This document shows, in pieces, positions 1 through 5,601 of a stretch of DNA of 5,601 bases (position 1 is the stretch's first letter; the number at the start of each line of letters is the position of its first letter). Source of the stretch: Comamonadaceae bacterium (GTDB lineage Bacteria > Pseudomonadota > Gammaproteobacteria > Burkholderiales > Burkholderiaceae_C); the NCBI GenBank assembly GCA_013298415.1, contig JAAFHN010000206.1, forward strand, positions 1-5,601. Direction: 5' to 3'. The notes under the pieces are model-generated. The model had not been told where the DNA came from, searched no databases, and saw only the letters and a list, made by a program, of their open reading frames with translations. Both the position numbers and the translations under genes were made by a program.

Positions 1-569
1 GCGGGCTGGCCCTGCACCGTCATGAAGGGCGGCACATCGGCAAAGAGCAGCGAGCACATGGCTGTGAACGCATGCGCGCCCAAGCGCACAAATTGGTGCA
101 CCACGGTGAAGCCGCCCAGGATCGCCCAATCGCCCACATGCACGTGGCCTGCGAGCTGCGAGTTGTTGGCGAAGGTGGTGTGGTTGCCCACCTCGCAATC
201 GTGGGCCAAATGCACGTAGGCCATGATCCAGTTGTGGTCGCCCACGCTGGTCACGCCCTTGTCACCAGGTGAACCGATGTTGAAGGTGCAAAACTCGCGG
301 ATGGTGTTGTGGTTGCCGATGCGCAGCTCGCAGGGTTCGCCTGCGTACTTTTTGTCTTGCGGCACCGCACCCAGCGAATTGAACTGAAAAATCTGGTTGT
401 GCTCGCCAATCGTGGTGTGGCCTTCGATCACGCAATGCGCACCGACTCGCGTGTGCGCGCCGATTTTCACGTGGGGGCCCACCACTGTGTAGGGCCCGAT
501 GCTCGCGCTTGAGTCGATTTGCGCGGCGGGATCGATCACCGCAGTGGGATGAATGGGTACTGCTGTCAT
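1..569 (-). CDS. lpxA: LpxA, UDP-N-acetylglucosamine O-acyltransferase (partial, C-terminus beyond window)
   Basis: First, cytoplasmic step of lipid A synthesis: transfers a 3-hydroxyacyl chain from ACP to the 3-OH of UDP-GlcNAc. The ATG is at 569-567 and gives MTAVPIHPTAVIDPAAQID, the usual LpxA opening. The reading frame stays open to base 1, so 189 codons of an expected ~260 are visible; the missing part is the rest of the C-terminal helical domain. The visible protein is a left-handed beta-helix of hexapeptide repeats (VIDPAA, ASIGPY, VKIGAH, CVIEGH and so on). The family's catalytic His lies in HLAHDC (H123, equivalent to E. coli H125), followed by FANNSQLAGHVHVGDWAILGG and VHQF (H158, equivalent to H160). 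M171 occupies the acyl-chain ruler position (E. coli G173), which predicts C10 selectivity. The start lies 10 nt after the fabZ stop and has no strong Shine-Dalgarno, so coupling to fabZ translation is likely. The family call is near certain. Confidence 0.97.
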   Translation of the reverse strand, partial: MTAVPIHPTAVIDPAAQIDSSASIGPYTVVGPHVKIGAHTRVGAHCVIEGHTTIGEHNQIFQFNSLGAVPQDKKYAGEPCELRIGNHNTIREFCTFNIGSPGDKGVTSVGDHNWIMAYVHLAHDCEVGNHTTFANNSQLAGHVHVGDWAILGGFTVVHQFVRLGAHAFTAMCSLLFADVPPFMTVQGQP

Positions 570-579
570 GCTGATGGGC

Positions 580-1020
580 TCAAGCTTCGATGTTGCGCAT
601 GGCACAAGTCAATTCGGCTTCGCACGCCACAGCTTCGCCCACTCGGGTGGTACCTTTGAATTTGAAGATGCCCGCCTTCATGCGGAGCAAGCTCACATCC
701 AGCAAAAGCTGATCGCCTGGCTCCACAGGGCGCTTGAAGCGTGCCCCGTCGATGCCTGCGAAGTAATAGACCTGCTTGTCGTCGGGTGCTTTCTCCAGCG
801 CGTCAAACGCCAAAAGCGCGGCGGCTTGCGCCATCGCTTCCAGCATCAGCACCCCCGGCATCACGGGCCGATGCGGGAAGTGGCCCATGAAGTAAGGCTC
901 GTTGATGCTCACGTTTTTCAGCGCCAAGATGCGCTTGCCTTTTTCGATCTCCAGCACCCGATCCACGAGCAGGATCGGGTAACGGTGCGGCAGTTGCTTG
1001 AGGATGTGGTGGATGTCCAT
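580..1020 (-). CDS. fabZ: FabZ, 3-hydroxyacyl-ACP dehydratase
   Basis: Cytoplasmic hot-dog-fold dehydratase of type II fatty acid synthesis: converts (3R)-hydroxyacyl-ACP to trans-2-enoyl-ACP. It is 146 residues, a normal family length (E. coli 151). It opens MDIHHILKQLPHRYPILLVD, the classic FabZ N-terminus. The catalytic pair is H47 in GHFPHRPVMPG and E61 in LMLEAMAQ; their 14-residue spacing equals E. coli H54/E68. The later YYFAGIDGARFKRPVEPGDQL block is also typical. The start at 1020 was chosen over an in-frame ATG at 1110 because the extension would overlap the end of lpxD with 30 non-family residues. Only 2 nt separate the lpxD stop from this ATG and the Shine-Dalgarno is weak, so translation is probably coupled. 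FabZ competes with the flanking LpxD and LpxA for 3-hydroxyacyl-ACP, which explains the arrangement. Confidence 0.98.
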   Translation of the reverse strand: MDIHHILKQLPHRYPILLVDRVLEIEKGKRILALKNVSINEPYFMGHFPHRPVMPGVLMLEAMAQAAALLAFDALEKAPDDKQVYYFAGIDGARFKRPVEPGDQLLLDVSLLRMKAGIFKFKGTTRVGEAVACEAELTCAMRNIEA

Positions 1021-1022
1021 GT

Positions 1023-2033
1023 TCACTCGCTTTTGGTGTTTTTCTCTAAGGTTTGGATGCGTGAGCGCAAATCGCCAAGCCGCCGCACAACGACCGCGTT
1101 GCGCTCCCAATCGGCATTGGCATCGATCGGGAAAATGCCGCTGTAAAGGCCTGGCTCGGCAATGCTGCGCATCACGGTGGTGCTGGCTGAGATGTGCACA
1201 TGATCGGCCAAACTGAGGTGGCCCAGCACCACCGCGCCGCCGCCAATGGTGCAGTGCTTGCCTATCGTTGCGCTGCCCGCCACACCGGCGCAGCCAGCCA
1301 TCGCGCTGTGTGCGCCCACCCGCACGTTGTGGCCGATTTGCACGAGGTTGTCGAGCTTCACGCCGTCTTCCAGCACCGTGTCGGCCAGCGCGCCGCGATC
1401 AATGCAGCTGTTGGCACCAATTTCCACATCGTTGCCAATGCGCACGCCGCCGAGCTGAGCGATTTTTTCCCAGTGCTTCTCAGGCGTTGGTGCAAAACCA
1501 AAACCATCTGCGCCGATCACCACGCCAGAATGGATCAAGCAGCGCTCGCCCACGTGGCAATCGGCTTCGAGGGTGACGCGCGCGCGCAGCTCGCTGCCCG
1601 CGCCCACGCTGGCACGTGCGCCGATCACGCACAGCGGGCCAACTCGGGCGCTGGCGTGAATGCTTGCACTGGCGTCCACCACGGCACTGGCGTGAACGCC
1701 TGGCTCAGGTTTGGGCATGGTTTGCGCCGCCCACCACTGGCTCAGTTTGGCGTAGTAGCGATAGGCGTCAGCCGTGGTGATGAAGGCTGCACCGGGCAGC
1801 GCAGCTTGTGCACGGGCGAGCAGCTCGGGCAAAAGGATCACGCAGCCTGCTTGGGTGCTGTCCAAGTGCTTGGCATATTTAGCGTGGGCCAAAAAGCAAA
1901 TGTCGGTTGCGCCTGCCGTTTCGATGGGGGCGATTTTGGCGATCGCTGCCTGCTGGCTGCCCTGCTCGCCGCAATGCAAATGGCCGCCCAAGGCGGCCAC
2001 GATTTGGATGGGCGAGGTGTTCAGCGCCAGCAT
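1023..2033 (-). CDS. lpxD: LpxD, UDP-3-O-acylglucosamine N-acyltransferase
   Basis: Third step of lipid A synthesis: N-acylates UDP-3-O-(3-hydroxyacyl)-glucosamine from 3-hydroxyacyl-ACP in the cytoplasm. It is 336 residues (E. coli 341). The N-terminal uridine-binding domain spans ~1-105 and carries the aromatic pair F47 (CFLAH) and Y53 (KYAKHL), spaced as in characterised LpxD. A left-handed beta-helix of hexapeptide repeats covers ~112-290. It includes the signature GADGFGFAP (174-182) and the catalytic H235 in VQIGHNV; H272 in VVLGHLSL sits 37 residues later, as for E. coli H239/H276. The C-terminal helix (~308-333, DWERNAVVVRRLGDLRSRI) is the ACP-contacting region. The ATG at 2033 gives a family-like start. 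A GAGG 12 nt upstream (2046-2049) is a distant, weak Shine-Dalgarno. The gene lies 42 nt after skp. The family assignment is near certain; the exact start is slightly less so. Confidence 0.97.
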   Translation of the reverse strand: MLALNTSPIQIVAALGGHLHCGEQGSQQAAIAKIAPIETAGATDICFLAHAKYAKHLDSTQAGCVILLPELLARAQAALPGAAFITTADAYRYYAKLSQWWAAQTMPKPEPGVHASAVVDASASIHASARVGPLCVIGARASVGAGSELRARVTLEADCHVGERCLIHSGVVIGADGFGFAPTPEKHWEKIAQLGGVRIGNDVEIGANSCIDRGALADTVLEDGVKLDNLVQIGHNVRVGAHSAMAGCAGVAGSATIGKHCTIGGGAVVLGHLSLADHVHISASTTVMRSIAEPGLYSGIFPIDANADWERNAVVVRRLGDLRSRIQTLEKNTKSE

Positions 2034-2075
2034 GGCATCTTTGGGCCTCGCCGCCGATGCGAAAAGCGACGCCGC

Positions 2076-2573
2076 TTACTTCGCTGCGTTCAGCGCGGCA
2101 ATCACTTTTTCGGTGATGTCGTGCTTGGGCGCGATGTACACAGCTTCTTGCAGCACCAAGTCGTATTTCTCGGCTTCTGCCACGGTGCGCACCATGCGAT
2201 TGGCGCGCTCGAGCACAGCTTGCAGCTCTTCATTTTTGCGGGCGTTCAAGTCTTCTTGGAATTCACGGCGTTTGCGCTGCACATCGCGCTCTTGCTCGGC
2301 CAGCGCGCGCTCGCGTGTGCCGCGCTGCGATTCACTCAGCGTGGGCCGCTCGCGCTCATAGCGCTCCACGGCAGTCTTCAAGGTGTTGCCTGAAGCCACG
2401 ATCTCTGCCTCGCGCTTGGAAAACTCGGTTTCCAGCTTGGCTTGCGCGGCCTTGGCCGTGTTGGCCTCGCGGAAGATGCGCTCGGTGTTCACAAAGCCGA
2501 TGCGAAACTCTTGGGCATGCGCTGCCACCGATACCAAAACCAGGGCCGTTGCGGCGATCAAACGAACAAACAT
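2076..2573 (-). CDS. skp: Skp/OmpH-family periplasmic chaperone
   Basis: Periplasmic holdase that binds unfolded outer-membrane proteins after Sec export and carries them to the BAM complex; characterised Skp is a trimer with coiled-coil tentacles. The protein has 165 residues (E. coli precursor 161). The signal peptide is MFVRLIAATALVLVSVAAHA, with an AHA|QE cleavage site after residue 20. A body strand and helix follow (FRIGFVNTERIFREA, 23-37). Next is a highly charged helical region (~38-130, rich in K/E/R/Q, with ERYERERP and EQERDVQRKRREFQ) forming the tentacle. The C-terminal body block YDLVLQEAVYIAPKHDITE is an OmpH hallmark. There is no cysteine. The ATG at 2573 was chosen because it starts the signal peptide and has a good Shine-Dalgarno; a 100-residue upstream extension into bamA is not credible. 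Its position directly after bamA is the usual one. Confidence 0.96.
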   Translation of the reverse strand: MFVRLIAATALVLVSVAAHAQEFRIGFVNTERIFREANTAKAAQAKLETEFSKREAEIVASGNTLKTAVERYERERPTLSESQRGTRERALAEQERDVQRKRREFQEDLNARKNEELQAVLERANRMVRTVAEAEKYDLVLQEAVYIAPKHDITEKVIAALNAAK

Positions 2574-2646
2574 GTGCAACTCTTCAAAGTAAAACCGAGC
2601 AAAAACAGATGCCACGGGCGTGCGCTGGGCACGAACCGCGAGGGGC
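2574..2646 (-). other. bamA-skp intergenic gap, largest in the window
   Basis: These 73 nt contain the skp Shine-Dalgarno, a T-rich stretch on the minus strand (2586-2608) and a 5-bp inverted repeat (CGTGC/GCACG, 2619-2633, 5-nt loop). I see no convincing -35/-10 pair, no sigma-E-like GGAACTT box, and no hairpin directly followed by a U-tract. It is read here as a transcribed spacer within one operon. Confidence 0.5.
2580..2585 (-). promoter_or_regulatory. Shine-Dalgarno of skp
   Basis: The minus strand reads GAAGAG, followed by a 6-nt spacer (TTGCAC) and then ATG at 2573. It is the clearest ribosome binding site in the window and fixes the skp start at the signal peptide rather than at the longer in-frame opening inside bamA. 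Confidence 0.75.
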
Positions 2647-4953
2647 TTAGAACGACGAACCCACTTGGAATTGGAATTTTTGGATTCTATCGCCGGGGAA
2701 GGAGCGAATGGGCTTGGCCAAGGCGAAACGCAGCGGCCCCGCTGGAGAGATCCAGCTGAGCCCTCCGCCGTAGCTTGCGCGCAGGGTGCGGAAATCGAGC
2801 TTTTCGTTTTCACCATACACGTTGCCCGCATCGATGAAGCCGTATACGCGCAAGGTTTTATCCACGCCTGCACCGGGCAATGGCATCAGGACTTCGGCGT
2901 TGAAATTCAGTTTCTTTGGCCCGCCGACGAAAGAGCCGGTCACGTCTCGCGGCCCGAGACTGTTTTGCTCAAAGCCGCGCACGGTGCCCAGGCCACCTGA
3001 GTATTGGTTGCGAAACACGGGGAATGCTTGGCCGCTCAAGCCTTGCCCTAAGCCGACCTCAGCGTTCACTGCCACGGTGAATTTCTTCGTGAGCGGGAAA
3101 TACTCTTGGTACTGACCGCTCGTGCGGATGAACTTGGCATCGCCAATCACGGCGAGCTCGCCGTTCAGGCGCGTCAAGCGGCCCTTGTTCGGTGTCGTCA
3201 AGCTGTCGCGGTCGTCGCGCGCCCAGCCCACCGTGAAAGGGTAGGTGTGGCTCGTGTAGCCTGCGTTGTACGCATAGGCCAAGTAGCTCGCAGGCAGGTT
3301 GTTGCCAGGAATGATCTTGATGCGCTCGGCACCGAAGCCGAAAAACACCGTGTCGTACTCGGCAAAAGGCACGCCAAAGCGGATCGAGGTGCCGGCGGTG
3401 GTGAGTTGGTAGTCGCCGCCGCCGTCGTTGAGTGGGCGATTGGAGCGGTAGTACGCATCGATGGCGCGAGAGATGCCGTCTTTGGTGAAATACGGATCCA
3501 CCGTAGAGAGCGAAAACACCCGTGCGGTGCGGCTCGTGTTCAGGTCAAAACCCAAATAGTTGCCTGAACCAAAGACGTTGTCTTGCTTGATGCTGGTTTG
3601 AAAGCTCAAGCGCTCGGCACTCGAAAAGCCTGCGCCCACGGTGAAGTTGCCTGTGGGCTTTTCGGTGACCGTGATCACGATGTCCACCTGGTCGGGCGAG
3701 CCGGGCACATCTTGGGTTTCGATGTTCACGTCTTTGAAGTAGCCCAGGCGATCCACGCGGTCACGCGAGAGTTTGATTTTGTCGCCGTCGTACCACGAGC
3801 TTTCAAACTGCCGGAATTCGCGGCGGATCACTTCATCGCGGGTGCGGGAATTGCCGCTCACCAAAATGCGGCGCACGTAGGCGCGGCGACCCGGATCCGC
3901 GCGCATCGAAAAGGTGACGCGGTTGTTCACGCGATCAATCTCAGGGCGGGGCTCGATTTGGGCAAAAGCGTAGCCAAAGGTGGCGAAGTAATCCGTGAAG
4001 GCCTTGGATGTGCGCGTCACGAGATCGGCGTTGTAGCCCTCGCCGGGCCGGATGGCGATCAGCGATTTGAACGTATCGTCTTTGCCGAGGTAGTTGCCTT
4101 CCAGCTTCACTTCAGACACCACGTAGCGCTGGCCTTCGTTGATGTTGATCGTGATCGAGATGTCTTGCTTGTCAGGCGAGATCGCCACTTGCGTGGAATC
4201 GATCTTCATTTCCAGGTAGCCACGCTGCAAGTAGTAAGCGCGCACGCTTTCCAAATCGGCATTTAGTTTGGCGCGGGAGTAGCGGTCGTCTTTGGTGTAC
4301 CAGCTCAGGTAGCCGCCTGTGTTCAGTTCAAACTGATCGCGCAAGGTGCCCGAGGAAAATGCCTGGTTTCCCACGATGTTGATGGCCTTGATCTTGGCCA
4401 CTTCACCCTCCACCACCGAAAAGCTCAGGTTCACGCGGTTGCGCTCAATCGGCGTGACGGTGGTGACCACTTCCGCGCCATAGAGGCTGCGGCTGATGTA
4501 TTGGCGCTTCAACTCTTGCTCGGCTTTGTCCACCAAGGCTTTGTCGTAGGGGCGGCCGTCTGACAAGCCCACGTCTTTCAGCGATTTGCGCAGCGTGTCT
4601 TTGTCAAACTCTTTCACGCCTGCGAAATCCACCTCGGCAATGGTGGGCCGCTCTTGCACGATCACGGTCACGATGGAGCCGCGCGTTTCTAGCCGCACAT
4701 CGGTGAAAAGGCCAAGCGCAAAGAGGGCGCGAATGGCGCCGGCGCCTCGGTCGTCGTTGTAGGTGTCGCCCACGCGAAAAGGCAGCGTGGCAAACACTGT
4801 GCCGGGCTCTACGCGCTGTAAGCCTTCCACGCGGATGTCGGCCACGTTGAAGCCGCTTTGGGCGTAGGCGCTGGCAGCGCATGTGATCGCCGCAGCGGCC
4901 ACCATCGCGCTTTTTCCTGCGCGTTCAAACAAAAAAGAATTGGGAAACATCAT
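2647..4953 (-). CDS. bamA: BamA, outer-membrane protein assembly factor (Omp85 family)
   Basis: Central subunit of the BAM complex, which folds and inserts beta-barrel proteins (including the LPS translocon) into the outer membrane. It has 768 residues (E. coli 810). The signal peptide spans ~1-31 (positive R11/K14, hydrophobic 16-28, AYA|QS cleavage). Five POTRA domains follow: ~34-101 (FNVADIRVEGLQRV), 102-182 (TIAEVDFAGVKEF), 185-273 (AKIKAINIVGNQAF), 276-354 (YVVSEVKLEGNYL) and 357-432 (YVRRILVSGNSRTRDEV). The Omp85 barrel runs ~435-768, with the loop-6 motif VRGF at 658-661 and a C-terminal beta-signal FQFQVGSSF ending in Phe. About 40 residues are missing after VRGF relative to E. coli, and the mature protein has no Cys. 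The start is ATG-ATG at 4953-4948, 15 nt after rseP, with no visible Shine-Dalgarno; initiation at the second Met is possible. Family certain, exact start less so. Confidence 0.98.
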   Translation of the reverse strand: MMFPNSFLFERAGKSAMVAAAAITCAASAYAQSGFNVADIRVEGLQRVEPGTVFATLPFRVGDTYNDDRGAGAIRALFALGLFTDVRLETRGSIVTVIVQERPTIAEVDFAGVKEFDKDTLRKSLKDVGLSDGRPYDKALVDKAEQELKRQYISRSLYGAEVVTTVTPIERNRVNLSFSVVEGEVAKIKAINIVGNQAFSSGTLRDQFELNTGGYLSWYTKDDRYSRAKLNADLESVRAYYLQRGYLEMKIDSTQVAISPDKQDISITININEGQRYVVSEVKLEGNYLGKDDTFKSLIAIRPGEGYNADLVTRTSKAFTDYFATFGYAFAQIEPRPEIDRVNNRVTFSMRADPGRRAYVRRILVSGNSRTRDEVIRREFRQFESSWYDGDKIKLSRDRVDRLGYFKDVNIETQDVPGSPDQVDIVITVTEKPTGNFTVGAGFSSAERLSFQTSIKQDNVFGSGNYLGFDLNTSRTARVFSLSTVDPYFTKDGISRAIDAYYRSNRPLNDGGGDYQLTTAGTSIRFGVPFAEYDTVFFGFGAERIKIIPGNNLPASYLAYAYNAGYTSHTYPFTVGWARDDRDSLTTPNKGRLTRLNGELAVIGDAKFIRTSGQYQEYFPLTKKFTVAVNAEVGLGQGLSGQAFPVFRNQYSGGLGTVRGFEQNSLGPRDVTGSFVGGPKKLNFNAEVLMPLPGAGVDKTLRVYGFIDAGNVYGENEKLDFRTLRASYGGGLSWISPAGPLRFALAKPIRSFPGDRIQKFQFQVGSSF

Positions 4954-4968
4954 GATTTTGGTTAGCGG

Positions 4969-5601
4969 TCAGCCCACGAGGCGCGACACATCGTTGAAGA
5001 GGGCGACCGACATCATCAGCAGCAACACGGCAATGCCGCCTTGCTGAAAGCGTTGTTGCCAGAGCTCAGAAACGGGTTTGCCGACGATGCCCTCCCACAA
5101 ATAATACAGGAGGTGCCCACCGTCAAGCACCGGGAGCGGCAGCAGATTGAGCACACCCAGGCTCACGCTCACCATGGCCATGAAGCCCAGGAGCGCCACG
5201 AGGCCCAGCTGCGCTGACTTGCCTGCGTAGTCGGCAATCGTGATTGGGCCGCTTAAATTTTTGAGCGAAGCCTCGCCAATCAGCATCTTGCCCAAGAGCT
5301 TCAAGCTGAGCCATGCTGTGTCGAGCGTGCGGCTGAAGCCCTGACCCAAACCCGCAAAAAAGCCGTGGCTCACGTGCAAAGTCTCAGGCATCGCGCCCAC
5401 CACCGCACCGATGCGGCCGAAGCTGGGCGCATCGCCAGAAGGCGTGATTTTTGCGGGCGTGATGTTCAGCACCAGGCGCGAACCGGCCCGCTCCACCACC
5501 CACTCTTGAGATTTTTCGGCGCTGGCACGGATGGATTCGCGCAGTGCCATCGCATCGGCCACGCTGCGTCCATCGGCGAGCAGCACGCGATCTTTGGGCT
5601 G
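4969..5601 (-). CDS. rseP: RseP, site-2 intramembrane zinc metalloprotease (partial, N-terminus beyond window)
   Basis: Inner-membrane protease of the M50/S2P family; in E. coli it cleaves anti-sigma factor RseA after DegS to release sigma-E, and also clears signal-peptide remnants. The last 210 residues are visible (E. coli protein 450), and the frame is open to the window edge: codons before the internal GTG at 5586 read QPKDR and continue the PDZ motif DRVLLADGRSV. Seen in order: the end of the second PDZ domain (~1-65), a membrane-proximal helical region with LKNLSGPITIADYAG (~113-127), a transmembrane segment (~132-154), then NLLPLPVLDGGH, whose Asp (5124-5122) is the third zinc ligand of the family. 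A last transmembrane helix (~189-203, IAVLLLMMSVALF) precedes NDVSRLVG. The HEXXH motif lies outside the window. The stop is 15 nt before bamA, the standard neighbour. Confidence 0.97.
   Translation of the reverse strand, partial: QPKDRVLLADGRSVADAMALRESIRASAEKSQEWVVERAGSRLVLNITPAKITPSGDAPSFGRIGAVVGAMPETLHVSHGFFAGLGQGFSRTLDTAWLSLKLLGKMLIGEASLKNLSGPITIADYAGKSAQLGLVALLGFMAMVSVSLGVLNLLPLPVLDGGHLLYYLWEGIVGKPVSELWQQRFQQGGIAVLLLMMSVALFNDVSRLVG

Noticed and set aside
1021..1110. N-terminal 30-residue extension of FabZ from an upstream in-frame ATG
   Set aside because: The extension overlaps the lpxD 3' end in another frame and has no FabZ-like sequence, while MDIHHILKQLPHRYP is the canonical family start.
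553..1146. Plus-strand open frame of 197 codons antisense to fabZ
   Set aside because: It covers a complete FabZ with its catalytic residues on the other strand; no family-like sequence or ribosome binding site supports it.
1194..2393. Long plus-strand open frame of 399 codons antisense to lpxD and skp
   Set aside because: It lies opposite two unmistakable genes, starts and ends inside them, and its Ala/His/Val/Gly-rich product shows no domain pattern. Codon bias on the coding strand (few TTA, CTA and TCA codons) keeps this antisense frame open.
2619..2633. Inverted repeat CGTGC-5 nt-GCACG between bamA and skp as a terminator or attenuator
   Set aside because: It has only five base pairs, and the nearest T-run on the minus strand is separated by more than 10 nt, so it does not form an intrinsic terminator. 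A chance match in GC-rich DNA is likely.
2574..2873. N-terminal 100-residue extension of Skp into bamA
   Set aside because: It would place the signal peptide in mid-protein and overlap the barrel end of BamA; the good Shine-Dalgarno and signal peptide fix the start at 2573.
3583..4266. Plus-strand open frame of 227 codons antisense to bamA
   Set aside because: It is the shadow of the POTRA-coding region; the product is His/Ala/Val-rich without recognisable motifs.
4877..4891. Possible lipobox around Cys25 in the BamA signal peptide (AAITC)
   Set aside because: The residue before Cys is Thr, not Gly/Ala/Ser, and a normal AYA|QS signal peptidase I site follows; BamA is not a lipoprotein.

Overview
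The window is a compact, entirely minus-strand slice of the conserved proteobacterial envelope-biogenesis cluster. In transcription order (right to left) it reads rseP (3' part) - bamA - skp/ompH - lpxD - fabZ - lpxA (5' part). Protein style (for example the BamA POTRA1 wording IRVEGLQRVEPGT and the RseP ending ALFNDVSRL), the moderately high GC and the gene order suggest a Gram-negative betaproteobacterium, most likely Burkholderiales and perhaps Comamonadaceae-like. That placement is inferred by eye, not from a search.

Layout. 5601-4969: C-terminal 210 residues of the RseP site-2 intramembrane protease. 4953-2647: complete BamA, with a signal peptide, five POTRA domains and a 16-strand-type barrel ending in Phe. 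2573-2076: complete periplasmic chaperone Skp/OmpH with a signal peptide and a clear Shine-Dalgarno. 2033-1023: complete LpxD. 1020-580: complete FabZ. 569-1: first 189 codons of LpxA, cut by the window edge. Gaps are 15, 73, 42, 2 and 10 nt, so the window is coding almost throughout. There is no RNA gene, mobile element, CRISPR array, terminator or convincing internal promoter, and no stretch of 300 bases without a gene.

How the genes work together. RseP acts in the envelope-stress (sigma-E) proteolytic cascade. BamA inserts outer-membrane proteins, and Skp delivers unfolded ones to it. LpxA and LpxD add the 3-hydroxyacyl chains of lipid A, both drawing on the 3-hydroxyacyl-ACP pool that FabZ dehydrates for membrane phospholipid synthesis. 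The cluster therefore co-produces outer-membrane protein assembly and lipopolysaccharide assembly.

Nothing here looks like an undescribed system. The useful second-look points are at residue level: a Met at the LpxA acyl-length ruler position (predicting C10 acyl chains), a small residue at the corresponding LpxD position, a BamA with a shortened, cysteine-free loop 6 region, and weak ribosome binding sites at several tightly packed junctions that suggest translational coupling.
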